A stretch of DNA of 64,000 bases, from assembly GCF_005222705.1 (NCBI RefSeq), contig NZ_STGF01000021.1:59104-123103 (forward strand). The letters run 5' to 3'. The DNA comes from Paenibacillus sp. SY21-1. Lineage in GTDB: Bacteria; Bacillota; Bacilli; Paenibacillales; Paenibacillaceae. Made by a program: the position numbers and the translations under genes. Shown in pieces: positions 16,636 to 25,366 of this stretch. Under the pieces are notes generated by a model. That model saw nothing but the letters and a program-made list of their open reading frames with translations. It was not told the origin of the DNA and made no database searches. Numbering within the stretch: the stretch's first letter is position 1; every line of letters begins with the position of its first letter.

Positions 16636-16857
16636 TTAGTAGGGATAGTTGTGGCTGGCGCCAAACTCGTTATACGGATTTTTTGGTACAAAAATGGCCA
16701 TCAGAATGTAGATCAGAATAAAGGAGCCGAAGCCGAACACCGCGCCTAGTGCAAAAACAAGCCGGACAATCGTAGCATCAATGTTAAGCCATTCGCCGAT
16801 ACCGCCGCAGACGCCTGTAAGCTTGCTGTCCCTCGTCGATTTAAACAATTTTTTCAT
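16636..16857 (-). CDS. pspC: PspC-domain membrane protein
   Basis: A 73-residue PspC-domain protein: an N-terminal motif (KLTGVCGGIGEWLNID near residues 13-28), one long hydrophobic stretch (about 33-58) likely forming one or two helices, and a short polar tail. PspC proteins sense or transmit membrane stress, and small Gram-positive versions often accompany pspA. The ATG has GGAAGATTAC upstream. It is transcribed toward pspA and is probably cotranscribed. The 300 bases upstream (16858-17165) contain no gene I can support and presumably hold the promoter. Confidence 0.93.
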   Translation of the reverse strand: MKKLFKSTRDSKLTGVCGGIGEWLNIDATIVRLVFALGAVFGFGSFILIYILMAIFVPKNPYNEFGASHNYPY

Positions 16858-17165
16858 TTGTAATCTTCCTTTCGCCTATTGGGTTAATCGGCTGCCGTTT
16901 GTCCTTTATGCTTCTAGGCAATCCGTTTGTTCGTCGTTTCGTTATGTTCTTATTGTAGACGTTCTCGTTTCCAGAGATAACGGTCCGCAGTCTATTTCTG
17001 TTACTAGCCTTTAGACGGGGCAGGTCTCGGACGGACGGCGGGGCCAAGGAGAAGGGAGGGACAGAGAAGGGGAGCAGCTAATGCGGGAGTATGGAGGGGT
17101 CTTGCGATTGCTGTTGAAGCCCGATTTTCCTCCATTATTGAAATTAGGGCAGGATTCGGTCTATT

Positions 17166-17197
17166 AAAAAAACCGGACATTCCTGGCGGAAGTCCGG
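17166..17197 (-). terminator. Terminator of the apbE operon
   Basis: CCGGAC (17173-17178) and GTCCGG (17192-17197) with inner TCC/GGA form the stem; on the minus strand a seven-T run follows. It lies 11 bases past the stop of the haem-binding membrane protein. Confidence 0.9.
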
Positions 17198-17208
17198 CGC
17201 GTATGCGT

Positions 17209-17778
17209 TTAAGCTTTATGCAGGCTGCGGGCAGGCTTGTTCTCAAGCTTCACGGCGGCGATACGCAAGCCGGTAAAAATGATCATCAGCCCCCCTGTTG
17301 CGATATACATTCCATAGGCCCAGCCCTGCTGCGAATCCGTTCCCATCAGCAGGCCGTGCGCAAGGGCGAGGAAAAAGGCCGGAAAGGCCAAAAAGTGAAT
17401 GGCCCGCCATGTTTTGCGGCCTAGCTTCTTTATGAAATCCGAGGATAACAGGAGCAGCAGCGTGCAATAGAAGGCCAGCGTGCCGAAGCCGGTGAGCAGC
17501 CTGTTGGAATCGGAGGCGAAAGGGATCAGCAGCTCGTACAGAGAGAAGCCGACGTAGCTGTCGAACAACAGCACGCCCCCATGAACAAAGCTGAATAAAA
17601 AGCCGAACCAGCCGCTCCATTGATGTGCGGCGAGCATGGCCGCTTTAGGTTTGCCGTTCAGCATTTTCAGGCTCATCATCATCCCCGCTGCTGTGGATAC
17701 GAACAAAAGCAGATAAGCGGTCATTCCGGCCGCCCGGGTAGTCGTCCATACGCTTAGCGTGTCAGCCAATTCGTTCAC
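17209..17778 (-). CDS. Ferric-reductase-like / cytochrome b-type membrane protein
   Basis: A 189-residue membrane protein with five or six helices of the ferric-reductase-like transmembrane domain (MsrQ/YedZ-like fold). Two helices each carry a histidine pair 13-14 residues apart (His52/His66 and His128/His141), the pattern of two b-haems bridging the membrane. It would move electrons from the cytoplasmic to the outer face. The GTG at 17778, with AAGGGAG upstream, overlaps the end of apbE by 17 bases; longer in-frame starts would lie deep inside apbE. No NAD/FAD reductase domain is attached, so the electron donor must be separate. Confidence 0.82.
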   Translation of the reverse strand: MNELADTLSVWTTTRAAGMTAYLLLFVSTAAGMMMSLKMLNGKPKAAMLAAHQWSGWFGFLFSFVHGGVLLFDSYVGFSLYELLIPFASDSNRLLTGFGTLAFYCTLLLLLSSDFIKKLGRKTWRAIHFLAFPAFFLALAHGLLMGTDSQQGWAYGMYIATGGLMIIFTGLRIAAVKLENKPARSLHKA

Positions 17779-18694
17779 AGGCTTCCGCTCCCTTCCGTAA
17801 GTAATGCCCGAAGGCTCCGTATTCGCCCCAGCTGCCGTCATGGCGCACTACGATGGCGGCACAATTCGGATGCCGCTCCCCAAGCCAGCGCGCGCCTGCG
17901 CGTTCGCCGAGAATAAGCATGCATTTGGCGTAAATTTCGGCTTGCAGCACATTCGGCGCGATGAGCGTGACTTGCACTAAATCGGAATCGCTCGGGCTTC
18001 CGCTGCGGGGATCGAGAATGTGATGGCGCTTTTGTCCGTTCGGGTCCAGCCAACGGCGTTTTTCGCTGCTGCTTGTGGCGATGCCCATCGTTCCGTGTAC
18101 AGTGAGGGTCAACAAATCGCGCCCCTCGCGGAGCGGGCAAGCGATGTCGATGTCGCGCGCAAGCGATGGCGGTCCCCATAGGGCCAGGTCGCCCCCCGCT
18201 CCGATCGCGCCGTGCTGCACGCCCTCTTTTTGCAGCGAGAGCGCGAATGAATGGGCGGCCCACCCCTTCGCGATGCCTCCAAGATCGACCGAGGCGCCTA
18301 TGCCAAGCGTCACCGTATGCGTATCCTTGTTCAGCCGGCAGCGCTCGGCGTTCGGAACATACCGTCCGGCGACAGGCGTGCCGAACGTTCCGTGCTCCCG
18401 CCGCTCGAACGACGTGGCGTAGCCAAGCGACGACAGGAGCGAGCCGAGATAGGGATTAAACAAGCCGGCCGTTTCCCGGTAGTAGCCGTCGGCTACGGAC
18501 AGGAGCTCGAACAGCAGCCGGGAAGCCTTGAACGGCAGCGGGGCCGAGCGATTCAGTCTGCTTAGCTCGCTATCCGGCAGAAAGCGGCTGAGCGTCTGCT
18601 CTGCGTATTCGAACCATTCTTCGCAGCCGGTTTGATGCGGACCGGGCAGTCCGTCCGTTACCATGATGGTGTTCATCGCTTTAAATGTATGCAT
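17762..18694 (-). CDS. apbE: FAD:protein FMN transferase ApbE
   Basis: A 310-residue ApbE-family flavin transferase, which attaches FMN through a phosphoester bond to a Thr/Ser of target redox proteins. Family motifs visible are DLGGIAKGWA near residue 137, GAGGDLALWG near 165, and HHILDPRSGSP near 227. The N-terminus shows neither a lipoprotein signal nor a clear membrane segment, unlike many exported ApbE proteins, so the site of action is uncertain. It is flanked by a small exported protein upstream and a haem-type membrane protein overlapping downstream. No recognised FMN-binding target domain is encoded beside it. Confidence 0.9.
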   Translation of the reverse strand: MHTFKAMNTIMVTDGLPGPHQTGCEEWFEYAEQTLSRFLPDSELSRLNRSAPLPFKASRLLFELLSVADGYYRETAGLFNPYLGSLLSSLGYATSFERREHGTFGTPVAGRYVPNAERCRLNKDTHTVTLGIGASVDLGGIAKGWAAHSFALSLQKEGVQHGAIGAGGDLALWGPPSLARDIDIACPLREGRDLLTLTVHGTMGIATSSSEKRRWLDPNGQKRHHILDPRSGSPSDSDLVQVTLIAPNVLQAEIYAKCMLILGERAGARWLGERHPNCAAIVVRHDGSWGEYGAFGHYLRKGAEACERIG

Positions 18695-18711
18695 GGCTCA
18701 TCCTTCTTCCT

Positions 18712-18981
18712 TTACGAGGCTTGGGTGCGCATTCGCCCCGTTGATGGACTTTGGCCAAGACTTCCCTCCGAGCGCCCGTTCGAAGACGAATAATAGCGTG
18801 ATCCCGTATCGCTTTGCCCGCTTTGTCCTTGGCCTGTGCGCCAGCTGCCGCCGCTCTCTTCCGTAGCGGTCGTCTGTACCGGGGCTGCCTGATCCGTGCT
18901 GCCGATCATTCCGACAAAGCCGGTAAACAACGCTGCGCTTGATAATCCGACGATCCATTTTGTCCATTTATTGTTCGCCAT
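18712..18981 (-). CDS. Small exported Ser/Gly-rich protein upstream of apbE
   Basis: Not recognised by family. It has 89 residues: a short basic start (MANNKWTKW), a hydrophobic segment (about 10-27) that could be a signal or anchor, then a polar Ser/Gly/Gln/Thr-rich tail. The stop lies 17 bases before the apbE start, so cotranscription is likely. It lacks the DxxTGAT-type motif that ApbE modifies in Rnf/Nqr subunits. It may be a structural or adaptor component of the flavin/haem cassette. The ribosome site (GGGGGC) is weak. The reading frame is supported by the signal-like start and tight spacing rather than by homology. Confidence 0.6.
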   Translation of the reverse strand: MANNKWTKWIVGLSSAALFTGFVGMIGSTDQAAPVQTTATEESGGSWRTGQGQSGQSDTGSRYYSSSNGRSEGSLGQSPSTGRMRTQAS

Positions 18982-19095
18982 TGAAGTGACGCCCCCAATC
19001 GGTTAAGTGAATTAATGTCATTATGGGCGCGACTCATTAAGGGGGCATGAAGAAAAGTTGAAAATTAGCTGAAAAAGCCGGCTTAACGCAAAATA

Positions 19096-19139
19096 AGCAA
19101 GGCGCCCCTGTCGAAGCTTTCGACTAGGAGCGCCTTGCT
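19096..19139 (-). terminator. Terminator of the GH42 beta-galactosidase gene
   Basis: AGCAAGGCGC and GCGCCTTGCT form a perfect 10-bp outer stem with an inner GTCGAA/TTTCGAC pair. On the minus strand TATTTTG follows. It lies 30 bases past the beta-galactosidase stop and may also insulate the small gene upstream of apbE. Confidence 0.75.
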
Positions 19140-19169
19140 GGTAGAGCCGCCGGCTGGAAGGCAGAACGG

Positions 19170-21236
19170 CTAGATAAGAATCATAACGCCAAAGCCGTCT
19201 AGCGCGACCGTGCCGCTTAGCTTGCTGCCGGTCAGCAGATCGGTTTTTGGCTCGTGAAGCGTAAGGATGGCTGGCTGCTCGCTGTAATTCAGCAGGAAAT
19301 GCAATGGACCTTGCTCGTTCTCGCGAATCGCCAGCTCAACCTCCTCCGGCAAGGCAAGCCAGCGCGCTGCCGGCGAAACGATGCCCAGCCGGTCGAGCAG
19401 CTGTCCGGCCGCGGCTTCGTCGAATACTGCGCCAAAGTACCAGGCTTCTCCGGCGCCGACGCGGTTCCGTGTGACGGCAGGCTTGCCCGCATAGTAGTCG
19501 GAGGCAAAGGCAGCGACCACTTCGACAGAAGGGGCCTCGGGCCGCAAAATGTCATTGAAGGATTCTGCGCCGGTCAAGGCGCCTTCACTGCCTTCTGCGC
19601 CAGCCCATTGTATCGAGACAGGCGTTCTTGTGCCCTTAACGACTGTAAATTCTTCGACGGAAATGCCGGTAAGCTCGGCTGCCGCCCCAGGGAACGGGCG
19701 CATGTAGCAGTGGCCGCGCTCATCCTTGTAGCCGGTCCTGCAGCCGAAAATCACGATGCCGCCTCCGCGAACGTATTCGGTCAGCAGCTCCGCCGTTTCG
19801 TCGCGCATAATGGCAGGATGGGGGTACACCAGCACTTTGTAGCGCTGCAATTGCGCGAGCGTTGTGATGCCTGGACGCATGCAGAGGGTATCGCTCGGAA
19901 TATGGCGGCGCGTCAGCGCTTTGTACCAGGCCGTGCCGCTTGCTTTGGAGAACGGGCCGTGCCAAACGTCATACTCGCCGTCCCATTCGTTATCGTAGTC
20001 GCGAACGAGCGCGATATCCGCGGCAAAGCTTGTCGGAGCGATGCGTTCGCCGACCTTGGCGAGCTCGGCGCCAATCTCTCCGGCTTCGCGCAGACGCCTG
20101 TTCGGGCCGTTATGGTAGTCGTTCAAACCGTGCCAATATATTTCTTGCCCGGATGTAGCCGTCCTCCAGCGGAAATACAGCACCATGTTTGCGCCGTGGG
20201 CAATCGACTGGTACGTCCACAGCCGCATTTGGCCGGGCTTCGGCGACGGCATGTCCATTTTGTTGACCCAGCCTCCCGGACCGGCCTGCTGCTCCATAAT
20301 GCAGAACTGCGGCGAAATCGAGCGAACGGCGCCGAGCGTCTGGCTCCATTTGCGATCGGCGAGCGGACGCTCGTCGCGGGCATCGTAATGGATCGTCGAA
20401 AACTGCGGGTAGGAATCATAGCTGAAGAAATCAAGCAGATCGTCCTGCAGACGGTGGCTGTCGAGATGGCCGAACAGTCCGTTCGTCGTAATCCAGTGAT
20501 GCGGCACGACCTCGCGTAAAATATCGGCTTGAATTTTGGCATAGGCGATCGTGCTGTCGGAAACAAATCGTTTTTCATCCAGCGCCAGATGAGGGTTAGG
20601 CTGATTACCGCCCGCATTCGGCCTTGATAAAAATACCTGCTCCCACTGACTGTAGGTCTGGCTCCAGAAGCGTGTTCCCCAAGCTTCATTCAGGTTGTCG
20701 AGCGTTCCGTATTTGCGTTTGCACCATTCGCGGAAAGCATCATGGTCGGCCTGCGAATAAAACTCGCCGATCTCGCAGTTGAATTCGTTGTCGATTTGCC
20801 AGCCGATAACGGCCGGATGCTGCTTGTATTGCTCCGCCAGCTTGCGCGTAATGATGGCCGACAGCTCATGGTATTTGACACTGTTGTAATTGTAGTGGCG
20901 ACGCAAGCCGTGGCGAAGAAGCACGCCCTCGTACGTGGCATTCAGCACCTCGGGATATTGATGCGTCAGCCATGCCGGAGGCGTAGCGGTCGGCGTGCCG
21001 ATAATGACCTTGATGCCATGCTTGTGCGCTAGCTCAAGCGCGCGGTCGAACAGGGAGAAATCAAATTGGCCCTCCGACGGCTCGAACACCGACCATGCAA
21101 ATTCGGCGACGCGTACGACCGAGATGCCAAGCTCCTTCATGCGGCGGAAATCGTCGTCCCACAGCTCCTCGGGCCATTGCTCGGGATAATAGCAGACTCC
21201 GAGCCTCATTTGATTCAGCGCTTCCGTATGTTTCAT
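19170..21236 (-). CDS. Beta-galactosidase, glycoside hydrolase family 42
   Basis: A 688-residue cytoplasmic GH42 enzyme releasing terminal beta-galactose from short galactosides, often galactan oligosaccharides. Domain A is a TIM barrel with the N-terminal GVCYYPEQWPEELW motif; the acid/base is Glu151 in QIDNEF and the nucleophile is Glu315 in CIMEQQ. The trimerisation domain (about 395-600) and C-terminal beta domain complete the normal family length. There is no signal peptide. It is divergent from an AraC regulator 215 bases away. The intergenic region holds a perfect palindrome CATTTTAAAATG (21362-21373), a possible regulator site. Confidence 0.96.
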   Translation of the reverse strand: MKHTEALNQMRLGVCYYPEQWPEELWDDDFRRMKELGISVVRVAEFAWSVFEPSEGQFDFSLFDRALELAHKHGIKVIIGTPTATPPAWLTHQYPEVLNATYEGVLLRHGLRRHYNYNSVKYHELSAIITRKLAEQYKQHPAVIGWQIDNEFNCEIGEFYSQADHDAFREWCKRKYGTLDNLNEAWGTRFWSQTYSQWEQVFLSRPNAGGNQPNPHLALDEKRFVSDSTIAYAKIQADILREVVPHHWITTNGLFGHLDSHRLQDDLLDFFSYDSYPQFSTIHYDARDERPLADRKWSQTLGAVRSISPQFCIMEQQAGPGGWVNKMDMPSPKPGQMRLWTYQSIAHGANMVLYFRWRTATSGQEIYWHGLNDYHNGPNRRLREAGEIGAELAKVGERIAPTSFAADIALVRDYDNEWDGEYDVWHGPFSKASGTAWYKALTRRHIPSDTLCMRPGITTLAQLQRYKVLVYPHPAIMRDETAELLTEYVRGGGIVIFGCRTGYKDERGHCYMRPFPGAAAELTGISVEEFTVVKGTRTPVSIQWAGAEGSEGALTGAESFNDILRPEAPSVEVVAAFASDYYAGKPAVTRNRVGAGEAWYFGAVFDEAAAGQLLDRLGIVSPAARWLALPEEVELAIRENEQGPLHFLLNYSEQPAILTLHEPKTDLLTGSKLSGTVALDGFGVMILI

Positions 21237-21451
21237 TAGCGGCGTGCCTCCTTATGTGTTTGAACATAATAATGGAGAAACAAGCGCCGGCCGCAGCAAG
21301 GCGGTTAAGGCCGCTGTTTCTTTTTTTTAAGACAAAATTGCTGGTCGAGCTGTATATCTTACATTTTAAAATGCGAGATCATCGACGTAAATAATAATAT
21401 CCTGCTTTTCATGCTATAATATTGCGAATATGGAGAGCGGAGGGACTGTCG

Positions 21452-22306
21452 ATGAGGCAGCATTATATCGTACCTAAGCCGTCTTTTGGGCAATATGCCT
21501 GTTACCCCGATATGCTGGGGCATTACAGTCAATTGCCGCAGCATGCGGAGCGCAGGGAAAGCGGTCAGATGAGGCATTACAATTTGCACCTGGTTTTCGG
21601 AGGAAGCGGTTATGTCGTGGATGGCGGCAGCGGAACGCGGGTGGAGCTTAAAGCGGGTGAGGGATTTTTGTTTGGCAGACATGCGTTCCAGCAGTACCGG
21701 GCAAGCGCGCGCGAGCCGTGGGATATACGCTGGATTCACTTTGACGCGCATATTCCATTGCCGATGCTGAGCGAAGCCGACGATTGCGGCAGCGTGCTTT
21801 TTACGTTCTCGGAGCATGACCGGTTCAAGCAGTTGACGGAGGAGATGTACATGCTATGCGAACCGTTCGGCATAAGGCACGAGCCCCGTTTGTCGGCTTT
21901 GCTCTATGAGATACTGGTAGAGCTGGTCCAGCATTCGGAGCGGTTGGCCGGTTTGCAGTCGCTGGAGAAGCAAAACGTCATCAGGCGAACGGCCGACCAG
22001 ATCAGGCAGCGGAGCGCGGAGGGGTGGACGCTGGAGCGGATGGCGGAGCTTGCGGGATACAGCAGCTTTCATTTTCTGCGGCTGTTCCAGCAAGTGATGG
22101 GCAAGACGCCGAACCGCTTTGTCACGGAATGCCGGATCGATGCAGCGAAGCTGCTGCTGGCGACGACGGCTTGTTCCGTGACGGAGGCTGCGGCGCTGAG
22201 CGGCTTCGCTCAGCCCAGTTATTTTATTAAAGTATTTCGAGCAGCTGTCGGACTATCGCCCAAAAAATATCGAACGCTGTACGGGCAAGGCTTGCCGGAC
22301 CGTTAG
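21452..22306 (+). CDS. AraC-family regulator divergent from beta-galactosidase
   Basis: A 284-residue AraC/XylS regulator. Residues 1-165 form an AraC-type cupin arm and pocket (VFGGSGYVVDGG, AGEGFLFGRH), and the last 100 residues hold two helix-turn-helix units (WTLERMAELAGYSSFHFLRLF and a second ending in SYFIKVFRAAVGLSPKKYR). GGAGGG sets the ATG at 21452; the in-frame TTG at 21422 is unsupported. Position makes it the likely galactoside-responsive activator of the GH42 gene. Its stop overlaps the stop of the convergent VOC gene by three bases, so there is no room for a terminator between them. Confidence 0.92.
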   Translation: MRQHYIVPKPSFGQYACYPDMLGHYSQLPQHAERRESGQMRHYNLHLVFGGSGYVVDGGSGTRVELKAGEGFLFGRHAFQQYRASAREPWDIRWIHFDAHIPLPMLSEADDCGSVLFTFSEHDRFKQLTEEMYMLCEPFGIRHEPRLSALLYEILVELVQHSERLAGLQSLEKQNVIRRTADQIRQRSAEGWTLERMAELAGYSSFHFLRLFQQVMGKTPNRFVTECRIDAAKLLLATTACSVTEAAALSGFAQPSYFIKVFRAAVGLSPKKYRTLYGQGLPDR

Positions 22307-23175
22307 GACGCTACGGTCAAATGAATGCGAATGCCCGCCGCATCGTGTACGATGCGGAGGTCGCCTTCCCGGGTGACGGGCAGCTGCTCCCGCTGCAAAT
22401 GCTCAAGCAGGCGGTCGCGGGCTTCAGCGGACGGCAGCTCGATGGTGAAATAGTCGAGACCCACCGTATGAGCCGGCGGCAGCACCGCGCCTTGACCGGC
22501 CCAAATGTTCAGGCCGATATGATGGTGATAGCCGCCCGCGGAAACAAACAGAGCGGTGTTGCCGGCGAAGTTGCCGACTACGTCGAAGCCGAGCTTGCTT
22601 TCATAGAAGGCGCGGGCCAGACGAAGGTCGCCGACATGCAAATGGATATGCCCGATTACGGTGCCGGCGGGCAGGCCGTTCCAGGTCAGCCCCTCGCCTT
22701 CGGCAAGCAGGCTATCCATATCGATCGGGTCGGACGCCATCACATAGAGGCCTTCCTCGTCGCGCTCCCATTGCTCGCGCGGGCGATCGGCATAAATTTC
22801 GATGCCGTTATGATCCGGGTCGGCAATGTAGAGCGCTTCGCTGACCAGATGATCCGCCTGCCCGATATGAATGCCGGATTGCGCCAAGTTGCGCAGCGCC
22901 AGCGACAGCGAGCGGCGATCGGGCAGCAGAATCGCAAAATGATAAAGCCCGGCATGCGAGCGTCTGCCCGGTACGAGGGCGTCCGCTATTTCCTCAAGCA
23001 CAAGCAGGGTACGCTCCCCGTCTCCGGCGGTAAAGGTCGCCACTTTGCGCTCCGCGTCCAGCGCTTGCAGCCTCAGTCCAACTACGCGCTCATAAAACGC
23101 GATCGAGCGTTCCAGCTTGCTAACCTTCAGTTTTACTTCTCCCAGCGTCAATTTGTCATCCAGCCATGCGCTCAT
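22303..23175 (-). CDS. Two-domain VOC dioxygenase (CatE-like extradiol dioxygenase)
   Basis: A 290-residue cytoplasmic protein of two vicinal-oxygen-chelate domains, like B. subtilis CatE (catechol 2,3-dioxygenase). The first domain starts at LGEVKLKVSKL; the second starts at IGHIHLHVGDL and has the metal triad candidates His in that strand, His in YHHHIGLN and Glu in YFTIELP. Fe(II) extradiol ring cleavage or hydroquinone detoxification is likely; glyoxalase-like activity is a weaker alternative. TAGGAG supports ATG 23175, while a GTG at 23184 belongs to the ribosome site region. It is convergent with the AraC gene. Confidence 0.88.
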   Translation of the reverse strand: MSAWLDDKLTLGEVKLKVSKLERSIAFYERVVGLRLQALDAERKVATFTAGDGERTLLVLEEIADALVPGRRSHAGLYHFAILLPDRRSLSLALRNLAQSGIHIGQADHLVSEALYIADPDHNGIEIYADRPREQWERDEEGLYVMASDPIDMDSLLAEGEGLTWNGLPAGTVIGHIHLHVGDLRLARAFYESKLGFDVVGNFAGNTALFVSAGGYHHHIGLNIWAGQGAVLPPAHTVGLDYFTIELPSAEARDRLLEHLQREQLPVTREGDLRIVHDAAGIRIHLTVAS

Positions 23176-23536
23176 GAGTATCACTCCTATATTTAAGTGT
23201 GGACAGTTAAGCCGTCATTATTCGATATGTAGCTATCATAAAATGAATGTTTACAAAAGTAAAGTTAATTATTAAAAGTAAGTTATAATGAAACCCAAAG
23301 CCTTTTTTTGTTCTGGCGCAGGCGGCCGCTTGTGTGCTACCATTTGTCATAGGACGCTCCCTCTCCGGTTCAGGCGGTTGCTTTAACCGTTTGACACGAG
23401 GTGTATGGTGTCCTGTTTCTTTTTTTCGCAGCAGGATGACTGCCGGCGATGGGACAACCCGGAGCTGACGCGGCTTGTCCTGGCGAGTATGCAGCGGCTT
23501 AACGAATTATTGCTTTTCGACAAAGGAGCAGGCAAC

Positions 23537-24484
23537 ATGTGGTTAACATTTTCGGTGCTAGCGGCGTTCAGCTTTGGCTTGCGCGGCATTTTGTACCATT
23601 GGGCGAGTCAAAAACCGATCAATCGGAATTTGCTATTATGCGGCACCTTTAGCATGGGGGCTATCGTAAACGGACTTTGCGCGCTTGTTTTTTCTTCGGA
23701 TTGGAGCGTCGCGGCATTAATCGGCATTCAAATGGGCTTGTTCTCGTTTGGCGCCAATGCGAGCATGTTTAAGGGCTTTGCGGTAGGCAAGGCATCGATC
23801 GTTGCGATTTTGACGGCGCTGCCGTCTGTCGTCGTCGTGCTGGCTGCGTTTGCCCTCTGGAATGAGCGGCTGCATGCGATGCAATTGCTTGCCTTTACGA
23901 TCATCGTCGGCGGTGCGCTGCTTGTGCGCTTGTCCAACGATCTGTCGCTCAAAAATTTGCAAGGGGCGCAATGGGGACTGCTGGCCATGCTGCTCTTCGC
24001 CGGAAATGACCTTTCAGGCAAATGGTCGACGCTGGAGGAAGCGGATTTATTCGCTACGATGTCCTGCATGTTCGTTACCGGCGCGCTCTGCTTCGGCATT
24101 TGGTGGCTGCGCGACAGGGGGAACGAGCGCAAAGCGCGGCTTGCGAGCGGACAGGCGCAATTGGAGTTGTCGGCAGCGAGCGAGGACGACGGCCCGGTTC
24201 CCGCCGTGCATCCGGCACGGGGGGCCGGCGGGGAATGGAGCGCCAGGCGCACTTTTGTGACCGGGCTGGGCATTGGCATTACCAATGCGGTCGGCATGAT
24301 GTTTATCGTGACGGCTTTTTCGATGGGGAAGGCTGGGCTTGTATCCGCAGTAACGGCGCTTAATGTGCTAATTGTGCTGCTCTATACCCGTTTCATCATA
24401 AAAGAAAAGTTCAAGCGCGTTGAAGTGGCGGGCATATCCCTGGCTTTTCTCGGCATTGTGCTGATGCGGCTGTTTGGAGCGTAA
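23537..24484 (+). CDS. EamA-family (DMT superfamily) transporter
   Basis: A 315-residue membrane protein with about ten helices in two EamA halves (roughly 1-140 and 180-315), joined by a charged cytoplasmic loop (about 218-262). Members export or import amino acids, sugars or other metabolites; the substrate cannot be told here. The ATG at 23537 follows AAAGGAG; an open frame reaches back to 23405 but its first 44 residues are polar and unlike the family. The 360-base region upstream (23176-23536) contains no other gene I can support. It is followed by a bidirectional terminator. Confidence 0.88.
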   Translation: MWLTFSVLAAFSFGLRGILYHWASQKPINRNLLLCGTFSMGAIVNGLCALVFSSDWSVAALIGIQMGLFSFGANASMFKGFAVGKASIVAILTALPSVVVVLAAFALWNERLHAMQLLAFTIIVGGALLVRLSNDLSLKNLQGAQWGLLAMLLFAGNDLSGKWSTLEEADLFATMSCMFVTGALCFGIWWLRDRGNERKARLASGQAQLELSAASEDDGPVPAVHPARGAGGEWSARRTFVTGLGIGITNAVGMMFIVTAFSMGKAGLVSAVTALNVLIVLLYTRFIIKEKFKRVEVAGISLAFLGIVLMRLFGA

Positions 24485-24561
24485 GCTCCATAGCGATTTA
24501 AGGGCGCTGCTCGACCTATCAAATGCTGCAAGCGGAGTCCTATCGTCGGATACGCTCGCAC

Positions 24562-24621
24562 AAAAAAAAGCTGCAATCAGGACCGCGAGACATGTTCCCG
24601 GTATCCTGTAGCAGCTTTTTT
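24562..24621. terminator. Bidirectional terminator after the EamA gene
   Basis: A-run plus GCTGC (to 24574) pairs with GCAGC plus T-run (24611-24621), with inner CAGGA/TCCTG pairs, giving a long stem with T-tracts on both strands. Confidence 0.8.
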
Positions 24622-24724
24622 GAACTGAAAAGGATGCTGCGCTAGCTTTCCGCATGCTTGTCCTTCCCCGCGAGGCGCCGGCTGCCTCCGCATAGAGCCG
24701 CGACAGCCGGGCTTGCTTGACGCA

Positions 24725-24913
24725 TTAGCCTTGCTGGCCGGGGCGAATGCGAACGACTCCGATGTCTACTGCGTTGATCGCGAAGGCGTTGCCGCCTTGG
24801 TTGATATAGGCGTTAGCGTGTTGCTTGACATTGACGAACGTTTTGCTGTTGTCCCATTTGACGCTGTTCGCCTGTTTGGAGTGCTTGCTGTACTTGTGCT
24901 TTTTGTATCCCAT
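24725..24913 (-). CDS. Small unknown protein, 62 residues, Asn/Lys-rich
   Basis: Not recognised. It starts with a Lys/His/Ser-rich basic stretch, then KTFVNVKQHANAY, then INQGGNAFAINAVDIG, a Gly/Asn/Ala segment of beta type. A textbook AAGGGAGGTGA ribosome site precedes ATG 24913, so strong translation is expected. It has no signal, Cys or membrane segment. It lies 61 bases downstream of another small gene on the same strand. Small Asn-rich proteins of this sort in spore-formers are often spore-associated, but nothing here proves it. Confidence 0.65.
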   Translation of the reverse strand: MGYKKHKYSKHSKQANSVKWDNSKTFVNVKQHANAYINQGGNAFAINAVDIGVVRIRPGQQG

Positions 24914-24974
24914 ATGTGCTCACCTCCCTTCAAAGAAACGGAAATTTGTTCCGTTTGTGCAAGGAATCGAGCGG

Positions 24975-25133
24975 CTAGCGGCGATTTTTGCGGAAAATTT
25001 GGACGGTGGCGGCATTGCTTGCAAGCACATTGCCATTGTCGGCTTTTGCCTCGGAGGATTGGTAAATGTTGATGATCAGATAGTTGTTTTTGCCTACGCG
25101 GTATTTGACGGTTTTGACGTTTGAGCGAACCAT
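24975..25133 (-). CDS. Small unknown protein, 52 residues
   Basis: Not recognised. Starts MVRSNVKTVKYRVGK and continues with NNYLIINIYQSSEAKAD and a C-terminal NAATVQIFRKNRR; this looks like a short all-beta protein with basic ends. AGGGAGG is ideally placed for ATG 25133; a longer frame upstream to 25193 has no such site. It is paired with the 62-residue gene downstream, and both share Asn/Ala-rich stretches with long-range alternation of hydrophobic residues. The 230 bases upstream (25134-25366) have no other gene visible. Confidence 0.6.
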   Translation of the reverse strand: MVRSNVKTVKYRVGKNNYLIINIYQSSEAKADNGNVLASNAATVQIFRKNRR

Positions 25134-25366
25134 TGCGAGCCTCCCTTGCCGTTCATTCTGCCTGCATCCGTCCCTCGCTTCGCGAAGGAGCATGCGTTTC
25201 GGGCTAAACGCAGACTGTCCATCCCTTTTGGGCCGCTAGACTTTCTGCATGTCTGTGGCCGACGAAGCTCTCTAGCGAAAGCTTCTCTATCGGATGCGCC
25301 AACGATATAGCTTATGAGAGAGTGCTAGAGTTTGCGTCGGATAATGGCGGATGGGGGATCGCGGGG

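Noticed and set aside
19254..20519. A 421-codon open frame on the plus strand inside the GH42 gene
   Set aside because: It lies wholly antisense to a clear beta-galactosidase with both catalytic Glu residues; its composition is the mirror image expected from GC-rich codons, and there is no ribosome site or family motif.
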